NCBI RefSeq assembly: GCF_932526225.1
Contig: NC_064036.1
Coordinates: 9,865,519-9,929,518 of the forward strand
Reading direction: 5' to 3'
Length of the DNA: 64,000 nt
DNA from: Nematostella vectensis
Taxonomy: Eukaryota > Cnidaria > Anthozoa > Actiniaria > Edwardsiidae
Positions within the stretch are counted from its first letter, which is position 1, and every line of letters starts with the position of its first letter. Below the pieces are notes generated by a model that was not told where the DNA came from, did not search any database, and was given only the letters and a program-made list of their open reading frames with translations. Below, piece by piece: positions 51,306-63,300 of this stretch. The position numbers and the translations under genes were made by a program.

Positions 51306-53862
51306 TTACGTCTGCAGATAGTAGCTGATTCGGGACATAAATGGAATAAACACTGTACGACTGTTAGTCTCAATTCCATCAACGATTTTCTCTGCTACAA
51401 ACTCTGGCTTCAGTTCTCCCAAACCGGGCAAATTTGGGTATCTGAAGAGATAAATATTATAAATTGGACTAGTTTTTAAAAATCTCTTGGTTCATGGGAA
51501 GGTCCTATGAAACCAACACTAGCTATCAACCATTTTTCTGCATTGTTGCAACAGCATTTTGGCAAAAAGAAGAGAGAAAAAATGCCAAAGCAAAGAAAAA
51601 ATCTAATTGAGCAATTCACCTTTTTTTTTCTTAGCTTTAGTTTGGTGGTAAGTAGCCGCCTTTCCAACAGGTATTCCTGTAGAAGGAGACTTGGTATCTC
51701 TCTCTTGGTAACAGAAAGCCCAATATTCACAAAACTCAACAGACCCAAAATCACAACAAAAGATACCTGCAAGGTGTGCTACAGTAGATGTCTGACGGAT
51801 AAACCTTTTACATGTGCACTGTGAAGAGGTACTGACAAAGCCAAAATGCATTCCTCCAAAATTTTGGCTATTTTTAGTTATTATTTTTTTTACCATCCCG
51901 CCCACACTTTTTATGAATGCCAGAACAAAAGCTACACAATTCAAATACACTTTGCAAAAAAATCGCATCAAAGATTCAAAAGTAGGATTTTATATATTTT
52001 TTGCTATAAATTGTGCTAAGTACTTAAAAAGTCTCACTTTTATTTGATGTAGAATGAGCTATTTAAACCTTTTCCCCATCATTCCTACAGTGAATATGTA
52101 GGTATAAGAATGTGTAACTTTCTTCTCAATAACATGTGCTGGTCATTAGTTTCTACTTACTTAAGCTTAACACCAGCAAACATTCCAGTTGCAGTGAAGT
52201 GGGGACAGATAGTTGTAAACTCAATACCCATTTTTCCTAAGCCATGAATCTCTCTTCTTAATGCCTCTATCAGCCCAACAGCAGCAAACTTGGAAGCACA
52301 GTAGTCAACACATCCTACTAGTCCAAAATATCCTGCCACAGATGCAATGGATACTATATGTCCCCTGTTTTTCTCCATCATGGATGGTATAAATCGCTGT
52401 ATGGTCTGAAAGAGGATACTGTACTCAGTGGAAAGTACAAGGGTGGGGTAGGGGAGTACAGGAAATTATAGAAGGAGGTGGGGTAGGGGAGTACAGGAAA
52501 TTGAAGAAGGGGGTGGGGGTAGGGGAGTATGGGAAATTGTAGAAGGGGGTGGGGGTAGGGGAGTATGGGGAATTGTAGAAGGGGGTGAGGTAGGGGAGTA
52601 CAGGAAATTGAAGAAGGGGGTGGGGGTAGGGGAGTATGGGAAATTGTAGAAGGGGGTGGGGGTAGGGGAGAACATGAAGGTTTGGTGCTCGTCATTGCTT
52701 TTAGGGTCTAATTCAAGGTGTCAAGGTGTCTTATCCTTTTGGGTTCCTTTTAAGCAAACTTTGAACCCTGATTTCTCATTCAAATCTTTTTTAAAGATAT
52801 CACTTAAACTTAAACACTTAAAAGTTGTAAAACTTATAAAGAACAGCAGCTAACTATAATTCTTTTTGTATTTTTGGGGGCATGGGATTTTAAGAGAGAT
52901 TCCTGGATTTCCCTGACAAACATCCCAGCACCACAATTATTAGAATAAAGTTAGGTTCTTTTATATATCACAATTTGACTTACCCAAATATGAGCAAGAG
53001 AATTGACCTGAAAGGTCCTCATAACATCACTCTCACTGCAGTTAAGAAACTTCTTTCCTGTAACAACTCCTGCATTATTGATAAGAATGGTAACATTCCC
53101 TGCTTGATCTTCAACAGCATTTGCAACTTTTTCTACTTCATCCTTCTTCCTCACATCACATTCAAAGTAGTGCGTCTCTGCTCCAAGGTCTTGTATCTCT
53201 TGAGCTACTGCCTTCAGTGCTTCTAAGTTGATGTCCCATAACACAAGCTTACAACCTGGTTTGAAATAAACATAAGTTACACATTTCTGAAACATTAGAA
53301 ACCAAATGCATAAGGAAAGGAGATGTCAAGATAATGATGTCAAGTATATACAGTGATGAGCCCATATGGGGCACACTTTCATTAATTTAATGGGGTTCTG
53401 AAAATCATAAAATCTTTACACCTTTAAAATCTGACATACCAAGTTTTGAGAAAGAAAAACATTTGCATCCCCTCATTTAGCCAAGTTATTCCAGTATTGC
53501 CAATTGACCAGATCTAGGTTAATAATTGTCTATGAATGAATAAGAACACAATTCCTTGACGTGTGCACTTGTTGTCTGACCTATGCACTTTTTACCAACA
53601 GATCAAAAGTATGCTTACCCTTCTTTGCGAGGATCAGAGCTGTTAATCTACCAATCCCGCTAGCTGCACCAGTAATAAGAACCGTCTCCCCGCGAAGCGA
53701 TTTGCGTCTTGGAAAAACGAACTGGGCCAGCGCTTGAAAAACCTGGTATACGACTACAAATAATAGCTTGATGAAGTCTACTACGACCCACATGCCGGTA
53801 AAATACAGCAGGAACAGCAATGCGTTTAAGAAAACTACGAAATAAAGGAATAAAATGCCCAT
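51306..53862 (-). CDS. SDR16C-type short-chain dehydrogenase/reductase (retinol/steroid class)
   Basis: Microsomal NAD(P)-dependent dehydrogenase resembling RDH10, SDR16C5 and HSD17B11. Exons in transcript order: 53619-53862, 52984-53255, 52161-52405, 51306-51441; in frame, 298 aa. The N-terminus is a long hydrophobic anchor (residues 1-50) followed by PRRKSLRGETVLITGAASG. The Rossmann motif is TGAASGIG (64-71), NNAG is at 141-144, and the catalytic Ser194, Tyr207 and Lys211 lie in SIASVAG and YCASK. All key residues are present. The last codons read CAG ACG TAA, with the stop lying inside a strong donor (AC|GTAAGT). The message may either stop here or splice to a further exon; relatives usually have 20-35 more residues. 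The substrate (retinol, steroid or lipid) is not determined by sequence. Confidence 0.88.
52440..52675. repeat. 36-bp G-rich minisatellite, about 6.5 copies
   Basis: The unit is TAGGGGAGTATGGGAAATTG followed by TAGAAGGGGGTGGGGG. It lies in the SDR intron between exons 52984-53255 and 52161-52405. Many runs of four to five G fall on the plus strand, which is C-rich in the SDR transcript. Confidence 0.9.
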
Positions 53863-54383
53863 GCTGATGTTGACACCTGGATCAAAGTCTACAGCATTCT
53901 ACAGCATGTGTGGAACTTGTTTTGTTGTTACCGGCACTTCCCGACATGCATATAGTGCTCGGAATCTCCGGTTTTATATCGAATTATTTTGTAGTTCGTG
54001 TCTTTTCAAAACCCTTAGTTTTAAATTACAACTCAAGTAAAAGGTAAATAACTTTGTGAATCATATAGTTAGACAAAGAATTAAACCCAGTATTAGTTGG
54101 AAATAAAGTTTTTGGTTGTCATTTCAAAGAGTTCGGGTTACTAGTGAAGTCGATATCCTTTCGTTTCGGCCCAGACTCCCGTTCGGGGCTCTCTTGATAC
54201 GATTGAATCATCGAGATGAAGTAATATTTGCCAGAGAGGAAGTGAAGTTGCTCTTTTTCTTTTATTTCCGCAACCCAAACAAATCACCATGACTCCTGGA
54301 AACCACAGGAGTTATCTGAACAACGCATTAAAATAAAGATGATTGTTAAAAACCACAAGTAGTGGTTTTATCTGCAGGAAATA
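53863..54383. promoter_or_regulatory. Head-to-head promoter interval, SDR / VPS13D
   Basis: Only 521 bp separate the divergent start codons of the SDR gene (53862, minus) and VPS13D (54384, plus), so both promoters and 5' UTRs must lie here. A TCTGCAG just before the VPS13D start could be an acceptor for a short 5' UTR exon. No TATA box is obvious. Confidence 0.5.
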
Positions 54384-57300
54384 ATGCTCGAAGGACTGGC
54401 GGCCTGGATTTTGAGGACGTATGTTGGAGAGTATGTTGAGAATCTAAATACTGAGCAGCTCTCTATCGGTGTTGGTGAGTAGTCCGTTGCACATATTCAA
54501 ATTTAGTATTCTTGTTTTAAATTTCCCGGTATCTCAACCACAAAACGCTATTTAATAGCCAGAAACCTTTGCTTATATAAATTGTGCGAGGCACGACTTG
54601 TGGTTGTACAGTACAAGGCAATCAACACATAACTTATTATCTCTACTTATTATCCTATTTGATGTCTTTTGTTGTTTATCCTTACAGAACATATTGTAAA
54701 TCTTTTGATATAAAGTAAAGTTTGTTTATGCTTCATTACTCATTGAGGAAATATGACATTAGACATTGAATGATATTATAATTTATATGGCCATGATTAC
54801 CAAACACAAATTGATAAGTACCTTCCACGTTTCAGCTACTTAGATTATGTTAAGCTTGATTGTGTATGTGTTTTTTTTTATTTTCTTTGTGAGAATTATT
54901 TTTTTGGTAATCATCCATTATTCTATTGGTATAAATACAATGTTTTAGAAACAGCACTATTGATCAAGATTTGCATATTTACCTTATGTTATTGTCACTC
55001 GATATCTGAGATGATCAAAAGTTAGCTTGCACTTACTTGCCCAATTGCCAAACCATTTATTTCACCATTAAGGCCTGGCTAAACTAGGCGACATGTCACC
55101 CTGAAGGTGCTATTCTATAGGCCTGGCTAAACTAGGCGACATCTCACCCTGAAGGTACTATTCTATAGGCCTGGCTAAACTAGGCGACATGTCACCCTGA
55201 AGGTGCTATTCTATAGGCCTGGCTAAACTAGGCGACATGTCACCCTGAAGGTGCTATTCTATAGGCCTGGCTAAACTAGGCGACATCTCACCCTGAAGGT
55301 ACTATTCTATAGGCCTGGCTAAACTAGGCGACATTTCACCCTGAAGGTGCTATTCTATAGGCCTAGCTAAACTAGGCGACATCTCACCCTGAAGGTGCTA
55401 TTCTATAGGCCTAGCTAAACTAGGCGACATGTCACCCTGAAGGTGCTATTCTATAGGCCTAGCTAAACTAGGCGACATCTCACCCTGAAGATACTATTCT
55501 ATAGGCCTGGCTAAACTAGGCGACATGTCACCCTGAAGGTGCTATTCTATAGGCCTAGCTAAACTAGGCGACATTTCACCCTGAAGGTGCTATTCTATAG
55601 GCCTGGCTAAACTAGGCGACATCTCACCCTGAAGGTGCTATTCTATAGGCCTGGCTAAACTAGGCGACATGTCACCCTGAAGGTGCTATTCTATAGGCCT
55701 GGCTAAACTAGGCGACATGTCACCCTGAAGGTGCTATTCTATAGGCCTGGCTAAACTAGGCGACATGTCACCCTGAAGGTGCTATTCTATAGGCCTGGCT
55801 AAACTAGGCGACATGTCACCCTGAAGGTGCTATTCTATAGGCCTAGCTAAACTAGGCGACATGTCACCCTGAAGGTGCTATTCTATAGGCCTGGCTAAAC
55901 TAGGCGACATCTCACCCTGAAGGTGCTATTCTATAGGCCTGGCTAAACTAGGCGACATGTCACCCTGAAGGTGCTATTCTATAGGCCTGGCTAAACTAGG
56001 CGACATGTCACCCTGAAGGTGCTATTCTATAGGCCTGGCTAAACTAGGCGACATGTCACCCTGAAGGTGCTATTCTATAGGCCTGGCTAAACTAGGCGAT
56101 ATGTCGAGCGCAACATGTAGGGTGCAGCTTGTCTCCTAAATGTTTCCTAATTTAGCCACCACCAAAACATGTAGTGCAGCATATTATCATTCAGAATTCA
56201 AATGTTTGTAACACATAGATTGGCAATATAATAGACCCTATTGGCTAACAGTGCTTACATCTTGTTGCCACCCAATTCAAATCATGTAATGATTCATTTG
56301 GGTAGGTACAACTGCACGAGTGTATGTGGAAACAAACAAACATATCCACCCAAAGGAATCATCACATGATCTGAGTTGGATAGCAACAAGCCGTAAACAC
56401 TGTTAGCTAATTGGGTCTAAATATGCAGTGGCATTTTTGAATAATTTGTAATAAATGTATTTTACTCTGTTTTTTTTTAGGGACTGTCGACTTGCACAAC
56501 TTACCACTGAAGAAAACAGCTCTTCAAGGTCTCGACCTCCCACTGGAAGTAAAATCTGGTTTTATTGGGCACCTTCAGTTATCAATTCCTCTACGCCGAC
56601 CCAAGTCTGAACCATGGATCATTAATATTGATAAGCTTTACCTTGTAGCTGGCCCTCCCCTACACAATAATGAGGTATGCATTAATTAATCCTATACATC
56701 AATTCTATACATATAACAGTATACAGTATACAAGTATACAACCTTATGGACCATTACTAGATATTTTCACGAGAGTGGGCCAAAAACAGTGAGTTTTACT
56801 AAAAAAAATTGACAGCAGAGTAATTATGCAGATAAAAAAATGCCCTTAAATTGTGTAAAATAAAAAATAGGCAACCCCTTTGTATAAGATTCATACAGGT
56901 CATTCAGTCAATCAAACTTGAAATGTCAGTAATAATGATAATGGTCACAGGTTTATGTCCAGAAAAATCTGTTGATTTTACTGTAAGTTTCAGAATCCAT
57001 TGAGAACAAAACTTATGAACAAAATTTATGATAAACTGAAATCAAAGTAAAAATATGTTATAATGAATATGGTACGATAATGAAAGACCAGGTTTTCGTT
57101 GTTTATGAATCGATATCAATGTCATCTTCAAAGTTGCTTTCATCGATAACTAGATTCTCAGGCGCAGCATCCTCGAGATTGATACCATTCAAGTGGTGCT
57201 TTTGTTGGGATTTGTTTTAGGGGGGGAAAAAGGGGGCACCAAAATCAAGGTCGAGGTGGCACTTATTTAAAGGAGGGCGCTTATTTGAATAATTACGGTA

Positions 57301-60300
57301 TTCAGCTTGCATGACACAAGGCAATAAAACCCTATATTCTGCTCTCATTTGTGAAAATCAATCTATTCTACAATGGAAATGGCTCATTTATATCTAAAGT
57401 AACAAACAATGCAGGGAAAGTTTTTCTTAATGTTGATAATTTTTTTTAATGTTGTTAATTTTTTCTTGATGTTGAGAGTTCTCTAAATATTCAAAACAAA
57501 AATAATACAACCATGTAAAGCAAGTCAACTGATGTACTTTAAATCAATAATCAAGTGCACATAATTCCAGCTAACATTTAATTTTCATTTAAATCTTATT
57601 AGTACAATGAGCAACAGGAAGCTGAACGCGAGTGGATCCGGAAAAAGAGACAACTAGACCTATTGGAATCACAATGGCAGGTATGAAACATGTAGAAATT
57701 CTCAAAGATCTGAAGGGGAAATTTAGGGGCACAGGAGATTTTTATTGTGGATGAAGGAACTGATAAAGCCTCTACTGATGGTGTGGCATTTTGTTATGTG
57801 GTAATATTGTTAGGACTCATTTGATAATCATGGGGCTTGTACTAAGAAAATTCATTTTTCAACGGTGGCAGTGACCCTGAAATGCCCTATTATTTTATAG
57901 GAGTCACAGCAAAAAGGACAGACAGGAGGGTTTTGGTCAGGATCTTGGTGGCCTTCACTCTACTCTTCATTTTCCACAACCATAGTGGAGAACCTCCAGG
58001 TATCATCATTATAATCTTTACCATCATCTGTCATCATCATCCATCAAAAACATCTATATATCGATTATTATCATCTGTGGCAACAAATTTGCCATCACCA
58101 TCATCATCAGCAGCAGCGAAATCATCATCATATCTCTTATTATAATCTGTGGCAAAATATCACCACCTTCCATCATCATTATCTGCAGCAAAATCATCAT
58201 CATCAGCAGCAACGCAATTATCATCATATCCATTATTATCTCTGGCAACAAAATTATCATCATCATGATCAGCTGCAACACCAGCAACGCATCATTTTCT
58301 TCACATCTCCCGATCAAAATCTGTAGAAACAAATGATAATCATCATCGTCAGCAGCAACAAAGCATTATCATCCATCAGCATTATTATCATTACAAGCAT
58401 TGCCACTAGCTCATCAATACCACTGCCGTTTTCACCACCACTCACAGCATCAATGATACTGTAAATGTGATTCAAGCTATTCTCTGCTGAATTGACATGT
58501 GTTTGTTTGCTTTCCTTCACAGCTTGTCATTAGTGATGTTCATATCAGGTATGAGGATGCTTCTATAGACCAGCACACCCCATTTGCTTGTGGCATCACA
58601 ATAGACAGGCTGGCAGCTCAGTCCACTAATGATAAATGGGTATGTACAGAATATGCATCTGATAATGAATAACTTCCATCCATAAAAAGTTGTGGATGGT
58701 ACCATACTAAACTGTATGATAATCAATGATAATAACATTAGTAGTAGGCCCCTTTAAAAAAAGAACACCCTCTTTACTCCCCCTTGTGCCTGAAAGTGCC
58801 CAGGGTGCTAAAACAAGCATTTTTGGTAATCCAACCTTTAATGATAACTAAATGTCCATGGAATTTTATCCATTTCTATGTACTCTTTCTACCTTCTTTT
58901 GTTAAATACAATGAAGTCTGCAACTAATCTACTTGTATTAGATCAAAATGCACACTTCAGCTGAAGCTGAAAGGAGCTCCAGGAGCAGTCATGTAGCAGC
59001 CGGCTCGTAAGGCCTAACAGAATTGGCAGGATTCCCGTTCTATTGTTTTGTTTTTCATTGTTTTATCTCGGTGTATCAATGAGGTGAACTCTCCTGAGAG
59101 CTGCTACACGACCCTCCAGGAGTTGGCAAACAGTACTAATATGTTTTTATCATCCGATGCTGACTTCATTTCAGGAGACAGAGGAAGTAATCCAGAATGA
59201 TCATTCAATCAAATACAAGTTGATTGATCTCCAAAACTTTGCCATCTACTGGGACAGTGATGCCCCTCTTGTCGGAGATTTGCCTTCAACCAAGTTAGAG
59301 GTAAGTTGAATAAAATATCCAACATGGATTTCAAGTTGTATGACCAAGTATTTATGCTGCAAAAAATCTAATGGAAGTTAGTGGCATAGTTTACTAGAAA
59401 AAAAGTTCTCCTTGAATCTTTGTGAAATGCAATCCTTCCTTATGCCTGGTGCACAGTAGTGACATAATGACATAATGACATAGGCATGTGCACCCTTATG
59501 TTCATATGTTCAAGTGTGAATGGTTCCACATTTTGACATAAGCCCAACATAACGACATTAACATAACGACATAAGAGAAAAAAGAGAGAAAAAAACATCT
59601 TTTTTTTATGTCATTATGTCCATGTCGTTATGTCGGCTTAAAAGAGTGCGTGCGCCTGTGTTGTTATGTCGTTATGTCGGCTTAAAAGAGTGCGTGCGCC
59701 TGTGTTGTTATGTCGTTATGTCGGCTTGAAAGAGTGTGTGCGCCTGTGTTGCTATGTCGTTATGTCGGCTTAAAAGAGTGTGTGCGCCTGTGTTGCTATG
59801 TCGTTATGTCGGGCTTAAAAGAGTGCGTGCGCCTGTGTTGTTATGTCATTATGTCCATGTCGTTATGTCGGCTTAAAAGAGTGCGTGCGCCTGTGTTGTT
59901 ATGTCATTATGTCCATGTCGTTATGTCGGCTTGAAAGAGTGCGTGCGCCTGTGTTGTTATGTCGTTATGCCACTATTGTGCACTAGACATTAGTAGAAAC
60001 AGCACCATTCTTTCGCTACAGTAAATCATAGAAAAATAAAATCCATATGATTATTTTTTGTCACTCTCGCATCTTCTATTACATACTGTTCCTTTTGGGA
60101 GGTACTGTATGTATAAAATATACATGTGCATGCTGGAATTGCTTAGTTGTTTGAATCATTGATATGGCTAATCAAACCTGGCATAGCCTTGCACCTATCA
60201 CTGGCTACAAACCTCCTTATTTGTATATTCTATTATTTTCAGGTGGCATTACAGAGGACGATTGACAAGTCATCTGGTTCAATTGGCGTAAGATAAATTC

Positions 60301-63300
60301 TCTACTCATAATAGCATTAGCTAATGATGTTATGCAAATGAAATCCTTGTCTGGCTCTATAAGACCTAGCATAATGAGGGCAACCAATAACTTATTGTGT
60401 CCCTTCCTGCAGAAACACAGTTACATCCTTGAGTCCATCAGTGCAAGTGCCAAGCTGCAGCGTAATGCCACAGCTTTGCCGCTGAGAGATAAGAATCCAC
60501 GGTTTGTAGTGGATGTGCATGTGGAAAGGATTCCTCTGTCTCTGGCAGAGGTTCAGTACAGAATGGGCATGAAGCTGATGGGAGAATTTGAGAGATTCTT
60601 TAGGCAGGCAAGGTATCACAAGTGGAGGCCCAAGGTCCCTGTGAAAAACAAGTAAGATCCTTCTGCCTTCTTAATGTTCTGTATATCAATCCATATTTGT
60701 ATATCCTTATTTTATGTATATCAATCCAAGTACAAGTGCACTTGGTTCCTAATAGCATGTCCTTTTTTCAAGGTGGTTTATTCTCCAGATTCAAATATGT
60801 ACAAAGTCAACTTTGCTTACATTAACAGTTATATACCCTGAAACATTAAGCCCTTTTTAAACTGGCCAAGTTTGCTATTACTTGTATCCTACCTGACAGC
60901 GTTTGAGCTACCTTGTGTAAGGGCTGACTACTGAAATCGAACCCTGACAATCCTCATTCTGACTCGTTATCTATATTATTATACCACTGATTGTATTCAT
61001 TTGATATTTCTGATGTGTGAACAGTGCAAAGCTCTGGTGGCAGTTTGCATCCACATGTATCTTGCACTTCATCCAAGAACGCAACAGGCACCACACCTTG
61101 TCTTTTGCGACTAAGCGGGCACACGATCTGGTTGTGTATGTCAAGCTCTATACTGAGCACCTGATGAGCAATCAGCTAGAGTCAGCCAAGAAGGTATGTT
61201 CCATTCTACAAGCACCTTTAGTTTGATTTCTTCCTTTTAACTCACAAGTTGATGTTACTTCAGGAGGAACTGGAGAGGATTGAACAGGAGCTGTCTTTTG
61301 AGGAGCTTGCAGTTTTAAGAAGGTTGGCCATGAGAAAAGCAGAGAAGGCCTTGGAGCTTGTCAAGGTATAGAACTGTCCCTTGTGTATGCCATGCGCTGT
61401 TCAAGAGAATACTCAGGCTGTAACCAGAGTACAGTAGATGAACCTTTATTTTTCCAAATTTTCCTGTCTGGTTGGCCATCATCTAAAGCCCCCATTGGTT
61501 ATTGAGAAGATATTGAACATTATGTGAATAGAAGGTCAACCCTTGCGTCTATGATGTAATTAAGTATATTTGGAAACACACTAGGGCATATAAGGTAGAT
61601 TGTTGGTAAGTTTAAGCTGCTAATTTGTGGCCCCACTGGAGTTTGGACCTGCCCGGAGTAGTGGTGCTTAGTGGAGTGTTGACCAGCTCATAGTGTGGTG
61701 GTTAGTGGAGTGTTGACCAGCTCATAGTGTGGTGCTTAGTGGAGTGTTGACCAGCTCATAGTGTGGTGGTTAGTGGAGTGTTGACCAGCTCATAGTGTGG
61801 TGGTTAGTGGAGTGTTGACCAGCTCATAGTGTGGTGGTTAGTGGAGTGTTGACCAGCTCATAGTGTGGTGGTTAGTGGAGTGTTGACCAGCTCATAGTGT
61901 GGTGCTTAGTGGAGTGTTGACCAGCTCATAGTGTGGTGCTTAGTGGAGTGTTGACCAGCTCATAGTGTGGTGCTTCGTGGAGTGTTGACCAGCTCATAGT
62001 GTGGTGCTTCGTGGAGTGTTGACCAGCTCATAGTGTGGTGGTTAGTGGAGTGTTGACCAGCTCATAGTGTGGTGGTTAGTGGAGTGTTGACCAGCTCATA
62101 GTGTGGTGGTTAGTGGAGTGTTGACCAGCTCATAGTGTGGTGGTTAGTGGAGTGTTGACCAGCTCATAGTGTGGTGGTTAGTGGAGTGTTGACCAGCTCA
62201 TAGTGTGGTGGTTAGTGGAGTGTTGACCAGCTCATAGTGTGGTGGTTAGTGGAGTGTTGACCAGCTCATAGTGTGGTGGTTAGTGGAGTGTTGACCAGCC
62301 CATAGTGTGGTGGTTAGTGGAGTGTTGACCAGCTCATAGTGTGGTGCTTAGTGGAGTGTTGACCAGCTCATAGTGTGGTGCTTAGTGGAGTGTTGACCAG
62401 CTCATAGTGTGGTGCTTAGTGGAGTGTTGACCAGCTCATAGTGTGGTGGTTAGTGGAGTGTTGACCAGCTCATAGTGTGGTGCTTAGTGGAGTGTTGACC
62501 AGCTCATAGTGTGGTGGTTAGTGGAGTGTTGACCAGCTCATAGTGTGGTGCTTAGTGGAGTGTTGACCAGCTCATAGTGTGGTGGTTAGTGGAGTGTTGA
62601 CCAGCTCATAGTGTGGTGGTTAGTGGAGTGTTGACCAGCTCATAGTGTGGTGGTTAGTGGTGGCTCTAAGTTGAGTTAAGCTGTTCTCAGCATGGTGGTG
62701 TCAAGCTGATCAACTAGGGGGGATCCGAGTCTGGATAAGAGAATTGTGAAAAACTTAATGCAGAAATGAATAATAGCGTCAATTGTGTTATAGATCTTAC
62801 AGTAATGTAGTCATTCTAGTCAACAACATTGTTGGATCCAGGTGGGACAGTCCAGGACAAACTATAGATTAGCAATTTCCCTTGTTTATCTGCATGGGAA
62901 GCTGTAGTTTTTATTTATTTAGTTTTTAACATTTTTTTGCATGTAACCTAACACAGGCGTCGACTCCTGACGTAGCCCCAGTAGCACCATCTGAACCAAC
63001 TTCTACAGCCTCCCAGGGCTGGCTGGGCGGCTGGTACTCCTGGTACTGGAGTGCAGATGGTGCTGCCCCATCCAAAACAGGAGATGCTACCGACAACACA
63101 AAGCCTCCATTCAAGATAGAGCCACCAAGCACAAAAGGTAATACTGTTACATCAAAATATCAATAACTGTTTAGTTATTTTACTGAGGATTACACAACTT
63201 GGTCAGTTGTTTCTTTCTCTATATAACATTCTACTCTTTATTTTATGGGTAATCTAGCTCTATACAATTTTACCAACCACCATTCACAAAAGAGCTTCCG

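Noticed and set aside
55072-56100. CRISPR-like regular array
   Set aside because: The units are contiguous 48-bp repeats with no unique spacers, in an intron of an animal gene, so it is a minisatellite. The same applies to the arrays at 5584 and 61662.
59710-59934. Cys-rich 74-residue open frame
   Set aside because: Product of the 44-bp tandem units inside an inverted-repeat element.
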